Below, piece after piece: positions 27,528 to 37,400 of a DNA stretch of 64,000 nt; the first letter of the stretch is position 1, and each line of letters starts with the position of its first letter. Source of the stretch: Arthrospira sp. PCC 9108. Its GTDB lineage: Bacteria; Cyanobacteriota; Cyanobacteriia; Cyanobacteriales; Microcoleaceae. The stretch lies in contig CP066886.1 in the NCBI GenBank assembly GCA_016745315.1, positions 5,394,501 through 5,458,500 on the forward strand, in the 5' to 3' direction. A model generated the notes under the pieces. That model was not told the DNA's origin. It did not search any database and worked only from the letters and a program-made list of their open reading frames with translations. The position numbers and the translations under genes were made by a program.

Positions 27528-28765
27528 TTACATCTTCACTTCTGTAACTCGCCAACTCAATTTCAGGTTAACCCAGAAATTCCAAAATGTCACGATCGCG
27601 ATCGCACCCAATTTAGCCATATAGGCATTTAAGCCCAACACTGAAACCAACAGGTTGAGTATGATTACATTCAATCCTAACCCCATCAGGCAAATCAAAT
27701 TAAATTTTAACAATCTTTTAAGTCTTTGATGACCGCCAGACTGTTGGCGAGACAAATCCCGAAAAGTCCATTGATCATTCCAGATAAAGTTATTGATAAT
27801 CGCCATTTCCGCCGATAGCACTGCACTTAGGGTCAGGGGTAAACCCCAGCCATCTAATAACAGATAAAAGATAGCCATATCAACAAATAAGCCACTAAAC
27901 CCAACCACTGCAAATCTGAAAAACCGACCCACTGGCCAATTATCGATCCGCAATCTTAGCAAATGCTGTAAATACTCAAAATACTGCCTACTGGTAACTT
28001 TACTATATCCCTCCTGACGTTCTTGGAAGACATAGCCCACTTCCTGGATGTTAGCAATTCTCCCCCGACCCAAGACCTCAATCAAAATCTTGTATCCCAC
28101 GGGGTTGAGGTCGATATTAGCCAGGGTATCGCGCCGCAGCATAAAATAACCACTCATAGGATCACAAACCCGACCCACCACCCCGGGTAAAATGATCAAC
28201 CCCAGCATTTGTGCGCCACGAGATAAAATCCGTCGCGCCAAACTCCAATCACTAACCCCACCGCCGGAAACATGACGACTAGCCACAGCTAAATCAGCCC
28301 CGGACTGAATTTTAGACCACAATTGTAGTATAGTTTCCAATGGGTGTTGTAGGTCAGCATCAATGACAGCTAAAACCTCACCCCCGCCACCTGCCAGCCT
28401 CTAATTACGGCCGTTGACAGACCCCTTTCTCCTCGGCGACGCATAACCCGCAACTGGGGATAATAACTGGCTATGTTGGCGGCGACTTCCCAAGTGCGAT
28501 CGGGGCTATCATCATCAATTACAATCAACTCATACTGTCGAGGAATTAGTTGATCTAATAACCCGGTGAGGCGATCAATCAAGATGGGTATGTTTTGGCT
28601 TTCCCGAAAAGTAGGAATAGCTACGGACAGCAGAATTGACGGACGATCTAAATCCGTTGGTGGTGGAACTTCTCCAGAAATCGTTAACGGACCTTCGGGA
28701 ACAGGTAAAAGACCATAAATCTCCGGGGTGCAAGTATTAATAGCTTTACTATTGTGTGGTTTCAT
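27528..28765 (-). pseudogene. GT2 (DPM1-like) plus GtrA domain gene, frameshifted in a G run
   Basis: The N-terminal half holds LLSVAIPTFRESQNIPILID, YELIVIDDDSPDRTWEVA and RGLSTAVIRGWQVAG, a polyprenyl-phosphate glycosyltransferase of the GT2/DPM1 type. The frame then breaks: the coding strand has a run of five G (complement of C run 28381-28385) where six would continue as GGEVLAVIDADLQHPLE, including the DAD metal site. The other frame stays open from there to 27528 with SGYFMLRRD and a GtrA membrane domain of four helices. Repaired length is about 412 aa. Such enzymes make dolichol- or undecaprenyl-phosphate sugars and flip them. ATG 28765 is chosen as start. The defect could be phase variation, decay or base-calling error. 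Confidence 0.87.
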
Positions 28766-28920
28766 GTCACCACAACCGGAACCAGAAAAGGGATACATCC
28801 AGGACTACCACACCAAATCTAAGCCTAATCACCATAAGGGATTTATTGAGGAATTTCAAGTATGATGGCCGATCGCCTATGAAAGGAACATCCCCACAAG
28901 CGATCGCTACTCCGGGTAGT

Positions 28921-29238
28921 TCACAGCAACCCATAAAGCCATTTAATCAGTTCTGGTGCGCGTTTAACCCCCTCAAAACGGTCTACGGGTTGACCATTTT
29001 TAAAAAATATCAAAGTTGGGAGAGCTTCTATTTGATAATCCGAGGCAATTTGCGGATATTTATCGGTGTCAATTTTGACGATTTTGATTTGTTCTTTCAT
29101 CTCTTGGTTAACTTCCTGCAAAATCGGAGCCATCATTTGACAAGGACCGCACCAAGTCGCGTAAAAGTCCACCAAAACCGGGACTTCGGAACCATCAAGA
29201 AGTTCCTGAAAATTATGAAACTGCTTTTTAACTGCCAT
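28921..29238 (-). CDS. trxA: Thioredoxin
   Basis: The 105-aa protein has the active site WCGPC within VDFYATWCGPCQMMAPIL and the cis-Pro loop ALPTLIFF. It is a disulfide reductase of the cytoplasm, fed by ferredoxin- or NADPH-thioredoxin reductase. The ATG at 29238 is preferred over 29247 because GGGGATT lies directly before it. Length and the central NGQPVDRFEGVKR segment are typical. It is divergent from fabG with a spacer of about 105 bases that must hold both promoters. Which thioredoxin type (m, x or y) cannot be decided from this alone. Confidence 0.93.
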   Translation of the reverse strand: MAVKKQFHNFQELLDGSEVPVLVDFYATWCGPCQMMAPILQEVNQEMKEQIKIVKIDTDKYPQIASDYQIEALPTLIFFKNGQPVDRFEGVKRAPELIKWLYGLL

Positions 29239-29343
29239 AATCCCCATGAATTAGCTATTGCTCAAGTTCCCATTATATATCCCGATACCTCAAACCCCAT
29301 TACCCTTATCATAGTTAAGTTGGAAGTTAACCAGAAAGGACAA

Positions 29344-30117
29344 ATGCCGATGGAAATGTTACCAGAATCAATGCAGCAGTTAAAACAGCAGGTGGCCTTA
29401 GTAACTGGTGCATCTAGGGGTATTGGTTCAGCGATCGCATTAGAACTGGCCCAACAAGGGGCTAAAGTAGTTGTCAACTATGCCAGTTCTAGCACAGCGG
29501 CCGAGAAAGTAGTAGCCGAAATTACGGAAGCCGGAGGAGAGGCGATCGCCATAAAAGCCGACGTATCCCAAGCCGAGGAAGTAGATCAGCTAATCAAAGA
29601 TATTGTAGACCAGTGTGGTGGCATCAATATCCTAGTTAACAATGCTGGTATCACCCGCGACACCCTATTGTTGAGGATGAAACCCTCCGACTGGGAAGCC
29701 GTAATCAACCTTAACCTAACCGGAGTGTTTCTATGCTGTCGCGCCGTAGCTAAAATCATGCTGAAAGCGCGATCGGGTCGGATCATCAATATTGCTTCCG
29801 TAGCCGGTCAAATGGGGAACCCCGGTCAAGCCAACTACAGCGCCGCCAAAGCCGGAGTCATAGGTTTAACCAAAACCCTAGCCAAAGAATTTGCGAGTCG
29901 GGGAGTATTAGTTAATGCCGTCTCCCCGGGGTTTATAGCCACAGACATGACCAAAGACTTAAAGAATAGCGAAGAGATCCTGAAATTTATTCCTCTCGGT
30001 CGTTACGGTGAACCCAAAGAAGTCGCCGGGTTAGTCAGATTTTTGGCTGCTGACCCCGCCGCCGCCTATATCACTGGTCAGGTTATCAATGTTGATGGTG
30101 GCATGGTCATGGCTTAG
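29344..30117 (+). CDS. fabG: 3-oxoacyl-[acyl-carrier-protein] reductase (FabG)
   Basis: The protein (257 aa from the ATG at 29344) has the SDR cofactor loop VTGASRGIGSA, NNAG with the following ITRD, the catalytic Ser in INIASVAG, and the YSAAK motif with Tyr and Lys. The C-terminal PGFIATDM and ITGQVINVDGGM are typical of FabG. It reduces beta-ketoacyl-ACP with NADPH in type II fatty acid synthesis. The ATG at 29344 follows AGAAAGGA; 29350 is an equally plausible start by spacing. A longer open frame reaching back to 28756 has no coding resemblance and overlaps the thioredoxin gene on the other strand. Confidence 0.95.
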   Translation: MPMEMLPESMQQLKQQVALVTGASRGIGSAIALELAQQGAKVVVNYASSSTAAEKVVAEITEAGGEAIAIKADVSQAEEVDQLIKDIVDQCGGINILVNNAGITRDTLLLRMKPSDWEAVINLNLTGVFLCCRAVAKIMLKARSGRIINIASVAGQMGNPGQANYSAAKAGVIGLTKTLAKEFASRGVLVNAVSPGFIATDMTKDLKNSEEILKFIPLGRYGEPKEVAGLVRFLAADPAAAYITGQVINVDGGMVMA

Positions 30118-30208
30118 ACCTTGAGACCCAATAACTATTTTTAGCTTAACCGCACAAGAATAATCACTTGGGACCATCCACACCCCAATTTGGTACGGTT
30201 TCCACTAA

Positions 30209-30235
30209 TTAGCACTCGTACACCATGAGTGCTAA
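30209..30235 (+). promoter_or_regulatory. CIRCE operator (HrcA binding site)
   Basis: The perfect inverted repeat TTAGCACTC (30209-30217), a nine-base spacer and GAGTGCTAA (30227-30235) is the consensus CIRCE element bound by the heat-shock repressor HrcA. It lies 33 bases before the groEL start and should repress transcription until protein misfolding inactivates HrcA. Confidence 0.97.
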
Positions 30236-30268
30236 ATTGACTATTTGGAGAGCTAAATTAGGTGTAAT

Positions 30269-31945
30269 ATGGCAAAAATCGTAGCCTTTGACGAAGAATC
30301 ACGGCGAGCGATCGAGCGGGGAGTCAACGCCCTAGTAGACGCAGTTCGTGTTACCCTCGGTCCAAGAGGTCGCAATGTACTGATAGAGAAAAAATTTGGC
30401 GTACCGGATATTATCAGTGATGGAATTACCGTAGCTAAAGCGATCGAATTAGGAGACCCCCTAGAAAATACAGGGGCGCGGTTAATTCAAGAAGTAGCAG
30501 CTAAAACCAATGATGTGGCTGGAGATGGTACTACCACCGCAGCAGTTTTGGCTCAAGCCATGATACAAGAAGGCTTGAAGAATGTGGCGGCCGGTGCCAA
30601 CCCAGTAGCTTTGCGGCGGGGAATTGATAAAACCATTCAGTATCTGGTTAAAGAAATTGAATCCTTAGCCAAACCCGTTGAAGGAAGTGCGATCGAACAG
30701 GTAGCCACAGTTTCCGCCGGGAATGATAAGGAAGTGGGAGAGATGATCGCCCTAGCCATGGACAAAGTGACCAAAGACGGAGTAATAACCGTTGAGGAGT
30801 CCAAGTCCCTAACCACTGAATTAGAAGTTGTGGAAGGGATGCAAATCGATCGCGGTTATATTTCCCCCTACTTCATCACCGATAACGAACGGATGATAGT
30901 AGAGTTAGATAATACTCGTGTGCTGATCACCGATAAAAAAATCAGTGCCATTCAGGATATTGTCTCCGTCCTGGAAAAAGTCGCCCGTTCTGGTCAACCC
31001 CTGCTAATTATAGCCGAAGACATCGACGGGGAAGCTCTAGCCACCCTAGTTGTCAACAAAGCCCGGGGTGTGTTGAACGTAGCCGGTATTAAAGCCCCTG
31101 GCTTCGGTGAACGTCGGAAAGCCATGCTCCAAGATATTGCCATTCTAACCGGAGGTCAGTTGATTTCCGAAGAAATCGGCTTAAACTTGGAAACAGCGAC
31201 CATAGAGATGCTGGGAACAGCCACTAAAGTCACAATCAACAAAGACTCCACTACCATTGTTTCTGGTTCCGGTCATAAAGGTGAGATCCAACAGCGGGTC
31301 GAACAATTGCGTAAACAACTCGCAGAAACTGATTCCGAATATGATAAGGAAAAACTGCAAGAACGCATTGCTAAGTTAGCTGGCGGTGTGGCCGTGATTA
31401 AAGTTGGTGCCGCTACGGAAACTGAACTAAAATCCCGTAAACTCCGTATTGAAGATGCTCTGAATGCCACTAAAGCTGCTGTGGAAGAGGGAATTGTTCC
31501 CGGTGGTGGTACAACCTTAATCCACTTGGTCAAAAAGGTAGAGCAACTGGCTTCGACTTTCACCATAGAAGAGGAAAAGCTGGGAGCTAAAATTGTGGCA
31601 CGAGCTTTAGAAGCGCCTCTGCGTCAAATTGCTAATAATGCCGGGGTTGAGGGTTCTGTAATTGTTGAACAAGTCCGTAACAGTGACTCTAATATTGGCT
31701 ACAATGCTTTAACAGGTAAGTTTGAAGACCTGATTGTGGCAGGCATTTTAGACCCCGCTAAGGTGGTTCGCTCTTCCCTTCAAAATGCTGGCTCAATTGC
31801 GGGAATGGTGATTACCACTGAGGTTCTCGTGGTTGAGAAGCCTGAGCCTAAACCAGCAATGCCAGATATGGACGGCATGGGTGGTATGGGTGGTATGGGT
31901 GGTATGGGTGGTATGGGTGGCATGGGTGGCATGGGAATGATGTAA
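30269..31945 (+). CDS. groEL: 60-kDa chaperonin GroEL, GGM-tailed, without groES
   Basis: The 558-aa protein is a complete group I chaperonin. The ATP-binding segment TLGPRGRNV and the GDGTTTAAVLAQAM block are intact, as are IITVEESKSLTTELEVVEG and GGTTLIH. The tail is an extended GGM repeat encoded by near-identical 9-base ATGGGTGGT units (about 31876-31930). It folds proteins in an ATP cycle with GroES as lid. No groES precedes it; fabG does. Cyanobacteria usually carry groESL1 and a lone groEL2; the missing groES suggests groEL2, but the GGM tail and CIRCE are more groEL1-like. Assignment to a subtype is left open. AGGTGTAAT precedes the ATG. Confidence 0.97.
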   Translation: MAKIVAFDEESRRAIERGVNALVDAVRVTLGPRGRNVLIEKKFGVPDIISDGITVAKAIELGDPLENTGARLIQEVAAKTNDVAGDGTTTAAVLAQAMIQEGLKNVAAGANPVALRRGIDKTIQYLVKEIESLAKPVEGSAIEQVATVSAGNDKEVGEMIALAMDKVTKDGVITVEESKSLTTELEVVEGMQIDRGYISPYFITDNERMIVELDNTRVLITDKKISAIQDIVSVLEKVARSGQPLLIIAEDIDGEALATLVVNKARGVLNVAGIKAPGFGERRKAMLQDIAILTGGQLISEEIGLNLETATIEMLGTATKVTINKDSTTIVSGSGHKGEIQQRVEQLRKQLAETDSEYDKEKLQERIAKLAGGVAVIKVGAATETELKSRKLRIEDALNATKAAVEEGIVPGGGTTLIHLVKKVEQLASTFTIEEEKLGAKIVARALEAPLRQIANNAGVEGSVIVEQVRNSDSNIGYNALTGKFEDLIVAGILDPAKVVRSSLQNAGSIAGMVITTEVLVVEKPEPKPAMPDMDGMGGMGGMGGMGGMGGMGGMGMM

Positions 31946-31982
31946 TTCCTGCCCATCAACCTATATCCTCAGTTCATCGAAT

Positions 31983-32013
31983 AGGGAGTCTTGCTGCTAT
32001 TGAAGGACTCCCT
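31983..32013. terminator. Hairpin between groEL and histidine kinase
   Basis: AGGGAGTC (31983-31990) pairs with GACTCCCT (32006-32013) with a loop of about 15 bases. It sits in the space between two convergent genes. No T tract follows, so it is only a probable terminator or transcript-end structure. Confidence 0.5.
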
Positions 32014-32065
32014 GTCCTCATGCTTGCTGATACCATGTTTTGTGCGTTTTGTCAAGCTATTAAGT

Positions 32066-33175
32066 TCAGCTTGGGAGTACATCCAAGCCTAGGGGTAACT
32101 CTAGGGAAATGGTGGTTTGTTGGTTAGGTTCGCTTTCAAGTCTCCACTGGCCGCCATGTAGTTCTACAATACATTTAATGATACTCAGTCCTAGTCCTGA
32201 GCCTTGCTGTTCGTACAGTTTTCGCTCAAATTGTATATGAGCGCCGATTTTGCTGACTTGTTCTGGGGTCATCCCTCGACCGCGATCGCTTATTTTGAGT
32301 AATAAAAATTCCTCACCTACTTGACTAATTACTTGAATTGGTGTACCGGGTTCCGAAAATTTACAGGCATTATCAATCAATTCTACTACCAATTTTTCAA
32401 GCTGGTTAGCTGCCATCTGTACTGTGGCATTTTCTAGGTCAAATTCTAGGTCGGTCTCCCTTTGGTGTTCTTGGGCTTGTTGGGTGGCGGCTTTGATAAT
32501 AACTGATTGGCTGTCTTTGACCTGAATGGATCGGAGCGATCGCACTTTTTCTACATTTAAACCGATAATTTCTAAATCTGCATATAGCAAAAAATTGATG
32601 ATTAAACGATAGAGGCGGCGACCGGAAATCCTAATATCTTGCAAAATTTCCTTGATTTCATCCGGTTCAAATAAGTCTAAATTTGAGAGTAGTAACTCCG
32701 TATTACTGATGATGCCATTTAGGGGGGTTCGTAATTCATGAGGGAGGGAATGGGTGATATTTTCCCGTAATTCCCGCATCTGTATTTCCGACTGCTGTTT
32801 AATTAAAGACTGTTTTTCTAATCTGATGGCGATCGCTGTTAACAATTCTTCCATAGAACAGGGTTTAGTTAGGTAATCATCCGCTCCTAAATTCATCCCC
32901 TCCCGTAAATCATCGCGATCGGCTTTAGCCGTTAAAAATATAAACGGAATTGTCGCCGTTTCCATATGGGATCTTAACTCCTTTAATACTCCATAACCAT
33001 CTAACTCAGGCATCATCACATCACAGAGAATTAAATCCGGTAAATGTTTATGAGCCTGTTGTACACCCAACTTGCCATTCTCAGCCGAGATCACATCAAA
33101 ATCTTCTATCTCCAGTAATTCTACCAAATTCTCCCGAATTGTCTCTTCATCCTCAATTACTAAAACTTTAGCCAT
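32066..33175 (-). CDS. Response regulator-histidine kinase hybrid
   Basis: The 369 residues have a receiver domain first (phospho-acceptor D52 in LILCDVMMPELDG; K104 in YLTKP), then a short linker, a HisKA domain with H146 in PHELRTPLN and an ATPase domain with NACKFS (N box), DRGRGM (G1) and GSGLGLSI (G2). A receiver at the N-terminus means it is probably phosphorylated by another kinase and then acts on the next partner. No membrane helix is present, so it is cytoplasmic. It is the third of three co-oriented kinase genes. The start has no strong Shine-Dalgarno site. Confidence 0.93.
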   Translation of the reverse strand: MAKVLVIEDEETIRENLVELLEIEDFDVISAENGKLGVQQAHKHLPDLILCDVMMPELDGYGVLKELRSHMETATIPFIFLTAKADRDDLREGMNLGADDYLTKPCSMEELLTAIAIRLEKQSLIKQQSEIQMRELRENITHSLPHELRTPLNGIISNTELLLSNLDLFEPDEIKEILQDIRISGRRLYRLIINFLLYADLEIIGLNVEKVRSLRSIQVKDSQSVIIKAATQQAQEHQRETDLEFDLENATVQMAANQLEKLVVELIDNACKFSEPGTPIQVISQVGEEFLLLKISDRGRGMTPEQVSKIGAHIQFERKLYEQQGSGLGLSIIKCIVELHGGQWRLESEPNQQTTISLELPLGLDVLPS

Positions 33176-33265
33176 ATTAATTCTGCTTTCGTTTATTCTA
33201 ATTTTGTACCTATACCTAGATCGGTTAAATCAGTTAATAGGTTCAATTATGCCATATTTAGATAT

Positions 33266-34372
33266 TTAGGAAACCTCTGTGATTGGCAAAATCACTGTAA
33301 ATGTGGTTCCCTGTCCTAATTCACTGTCAACAGTAATCTCTCCTCCATGCAAATCTACAGCTTGCTTAACAATAGATAATCCTAATCCTGTACCTTTGAT
33401 GTTTCCGACATTAGAACCACGTTCAAAGGCTTGGAATAGCTTTTGTATATACTCTGGTGGGAAACCTATACCCGCATCCTTAATCCGAAAAATTATCTGA
33501 TTTTCTTGGCGAATAACATCAAAATTAATCACCCCACCATCGGGAGAATATTTGATAGCATTGGATAATAAATTAGCTAGAATATGACCCAGCAATTTGT
33601 CATCTAACATGATCGGATCATCTAAATCTCCCGAGGTTCTTAATTCGAGTTTGTGTTGGTCATTCACTTGCACCATTAACTGGTCTATTAAGAGTTGGAT
33701 AAACTTGACCACATTAACTAACTTAGGAGCAAAAGTCAATTTTCCCGAACTAGACTTACTTAATGTTAAGACATCTTCTAGTAATTGATTCATACTATTA
33801 ATTGATGACTGGATTCGCTGAAAATGTTTAAGTTTTTTCTGCTCATCTAGTTTCGAGTCATATTTAGCTAACAAATCCGTAGACATTTGAATAGAAGTTA
33901 GAGGGTTTTTTAAATCATGGGATGCTATGGATAACAGTCGTGTTTTTTCAGCTTCTAACTCCTGAAATAAATTCAGAGATTCCTTGACTTGTACTTCCTG
34001 CTCATATCTCTTTAATGCCATGCGAATAGCTGCATGAACTTCTCGCTCCTTAAAAGGCTTTAAAAGATAACCATAAGAGCCAGTAGATTCGGCTCTTTCT
34101 AGGGTGCTATCATCAGCATAAGCCGTCAGGTAAATTACCGGAGTTCCATATTTTTCCTGGATTTTAGCGGCGGTTTCAATCCCATCCATATCCCCTTTAA
34201 TAACAATATCCATTAACACCAAATCTGGGTTGGTTTCGGCTACTTTTTCAATCGCCGCTATTCCAGAAGAAACAATCCCCACTACAGTATATCCCAAAGA
34301 CTTGAGTTTTCTGGCCAATCCTTTAGCAATTAATAACTCATCCTCGACAATCATAATTTGGACAGTGTTCAT
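33266..34372 (-). CDS. Response regulator-histidine kinase hybrid
   Basis: The ATG at 34372, preceded by AGGTG, is preferred to 34423. Of 368 aa the first 125 form a receiver with D55 in LVLMDIVIKGDMDG and K105 in YLLKP. A coiled-coil-like linker leads to HisKA with H152 in ASHDLKNPLTS and an ATPase domain with NLLSNAIKYS, DAGIGFP and GTGLGLSIV. The architecture is the same as its downstream neighbour, but the HisKA subtype differs (SHDLKNP versus PHELRTP). The space to that gene is 90 bases. They may form a relay; no direct evidence of partners. Confidence 0.93.
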   Translation of the reverse strand: MNTVQIMIVEDELLIAKGLARKLKSLGYTVVGIVSSGIAAIEKVAETNPDLVLMDIVIKGDMDGIETAAKIQEKYGTPVIYLTAYADDSTLERAESTGSYGYLLKPFKEREVHAAIRMALKRYEQEVQVKESLNLFQELEAEKTRLLSIASHDLKNPLTSIQMSTDLLAKYDSKLDEQKKLKHFQRIQSSINSMNQLLEDVLTLSKSSSGKLTFAPKLVNVVKFIQLLIDQLMVQVNDQHKLELRTSGDLDDPIMLDDKLLGHILANLLSNAIKYSPDGGVINFDVIRQENQIIFRIKDAGIGFPPEYIQKLFQAFERGSNVGNIKGTGLGLSIVKQAVDLHGGEITVDSELGQGTTFTVILPITEVS

Positions 34373-34468
34373 GGTATTGCACCTAGTTGGTTTGGTATAC
34401 TGAAAATTATCGTAATTATACAAAATTGATCACCATTATTGATGTTCTCATATAACAACTTAATAATT

Positions 34469-37400
34469 TCAATATCTTTGTCTGTAGGACAATTCCGAGA
34501 AAGTCAGTTTAAATGCTGTTCCCTCCGTTACGTCCAATAGTTCTAAGTTACCCTCTATCTGCTCAGTCAGAGTCCAGATCAACTCCATTCCTAGGGATTC
34601 CACATTGCGAATATCTAGTCCTTCTGGAATCCCCACCCCATTATCTCTGATAATCAGAGTAATAATACCCAGATTGTCTTGATGAAGTTCTAACCCAAGT
34701 TTACCGGGACGTTCATCTACAAAGGCGTGTTTAAAAGCATTAGATATCAGTTCATTGACAATTAAACTACAAGGGTTAGCTGTTTCTAGGTTAAGTTCAA
34801 CGGATTCTATATCTAATTCTAACTCAACTGTGTGAGCCTCTGTACCGTAGGAGTCAAATAGTTGCTCAACTAAATCATTGAGGTAGTCCCCAAAATTAAT
34901 CCGATCCAGACCAGTTGACTTATAGAGTTTTTCGTGAATCAGAGCCATAGATTGAATGCGTTGCTGGCTATCTGACAAAAGTTTGATTACTTCCGGGTTG
35001 TCAGTGTAATCAGATTGAAATTCTAATAAATTGGAAACTACTAGCAAATTATTTTTAACTCGGTGGTGAATTTCTTTCAGCAAAATTTCTTTTTCTTTAA
35101 GGGAGTTCATTAATTTATCTTCGGCGTGTTTCCGTTCGATCGCCGTTGCTAAAACATTAGCTACACTTTGCAGAAAGTGTACATCCTCCTGCACAAATTC
35201 TCTGGTTTCCGTAGTATAAACTCCCAAAATACCATAATAAGAATTTTGGCTTTCAATGGGAATACTCATACCATTAATATGGGGAAAGTTATAAATATTC
35301 GAGGATAGTTCTGGTCTGAGCTTCCGGTGGTGGCTAGGAGAGGGTGTAGTTGATGATTCAGGTAAAATAAATGAGTAAACCTGGTGATATTTGTCAGTTG
35401 TTAAGCGATGATTATGGGTGTGTTGATGGTTAGCGATCGCCACAGTCAGGCGATCGGGTTGAGACACCCGTATTTCTAATAACTTACAATAATCCACCTG
35501 TAAACATCGACCCACCATCCCGACAATATCCTGAATTAATATTTCCGAGTCAATACCCAAGAGAGCTTTTTGTCCAACTTCAGCTACCATAGCCTGCTGA
35601 TAAGCCTTAGTCGCAATTTCCGCCTCAATTTTTTGTCGCTCCGCAATTTCAACTCGCAACTTTTCGTTAGTTTCTTGTAGTTGAGATGTTCGCTGTTCCA
35701 CCAGCATTTCTAAGTCTTGGTTCAATTCTTGCAGAGATTTTTCAGCGGATTTTAGTTCACTAATATCAGTGAGAGTTCCCACAAAACCAACTATTTCATC
35801 ATCATCATTTAGCTCAGGAACAGCTTGGGAAAAAACCCAAACCACCTGGCCTTCACCATGACAAAAACGATATTCTAACTGAAACATTTGATGATTATTA
35901 ACGCATTTATTCCATTCATTAATTACCCGCTCTCGGTCATCAGGATGAAGCCTTTTAGTCCAACCATGCCCAAACATTTCCATGACTGAACAGCCAACCA
36001 AATCACATCCACGCTCATTGATATAGACAAATTTACCTTCAGCATCAGTCCGAAATATCCCCACCGGAGAAATATCTGTAAGAGTCGCATAGCGAGCCTC
36101 ACTTTCCCGCAAAGCCTCCTCAACCTGACAACGTTCAATTTCTAATAACTCCCGTTCAGTCACATCTTGAACTAATGACAAAATCGATATAACCTGATGG
36201 GACTCATCCCGTAATACTAAGTTATACCATTCACAGTAGATTACTCTCCCGTCTTTGGTATAGTTACGATTCTTACAAATATTTTTATTGGTTTTGTCTC
36301 CGAGTAAATCACCGATAACTGTTTCTACTAATTGTAGGTCTTCTTCAAAAACAATTGGCCATTCTCCCCAATAAATACCTATGATTTCTTCAGCCTTCCA
36401 CCCAAAGATTTTTTCCGCTTGCTTTCCCCAATATTGTACCTTAAATTCTGGGTCCCATTCAATCACAGCTAGAGGAGAATTTTCCACGTGCGATCGCAGT
36501 TTTTTATGGGCTTTCAATAACTCCTTTTCTGACTCTTTTTGTTGTTGCAAGTACCTCGTGAGCATTTCATTAGTTGTTTGCAGTTCAAGGGTACGTTCTT
36601 GTACCCGTTGTTCCAATTCCGCCGTCAGACTTTTTAAAGCTGATTCAGCTCGCTTATTTTCAGTAATATCACGAGCAACCCAAGCTACAGATTCCGAGGA
36701 AATGGGGGAGATATTTGCCGAAAACCACAAGCAATCACCTTCCACATTCAGATGATATTCAAAATTGATAATTCTCCCCGTTTGCAAACATTGATTAACT
36801 TTTTCTCTAAAAATATTGTCCGGGTAATCAGGAGAAAATAGCTGCCGAGTTTGGTTAATTATTGGAGATGTATTACCCTCGTATTTTGTACCTAGGTATT
36901 CATGATTATTTTGCCGGGACTTGCGGGGAGTCTGAATCGAATTGGTGCGAGTATTAATAATCAGGATAATATCAGTCAAAGCATCAAAAAATGTCAGAAA
37001 ATTCGGTTCACCAGTTCGCAATTTTTGTTCAATCATGCGGATGATACCCCGTTGACTGATTTCCCCCTGTAGTTGGGCATTGGTATTTTGTAATTTAGCC
37101 TTAAATTGTGCCAGTTGCTGTTGCAGCTTAGTGGGGCTAATTCTACTGAGAATATCATGGTTAGTATGGGAATCAAAAAGTTTTTCTATCACCCGATACT
37201 CAGGAATTATTCCAGTTAAATAATCTTTCTCATCTAGAACTGGGATATAGTGAATTTTATGGGTTTTTAATTTTTGAATAATTGCATAAATGTCCAGCTC
37301 ATCTGCTTCTCGCAGAACTACCGGGGGTTGTCTCATCACCTCAGACACAACCAAGTCCCCCGGATTTTCCCCCGCACCAATTAGCTGCACCACGTCCCTT

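Noticed and set aside
28756..29343. Long N-terminal extension of fabG
   Set aside because: Open by chance on the strand opposite to thioredoxin; the FabG family starts at about 29344 with a ribosome binding site.
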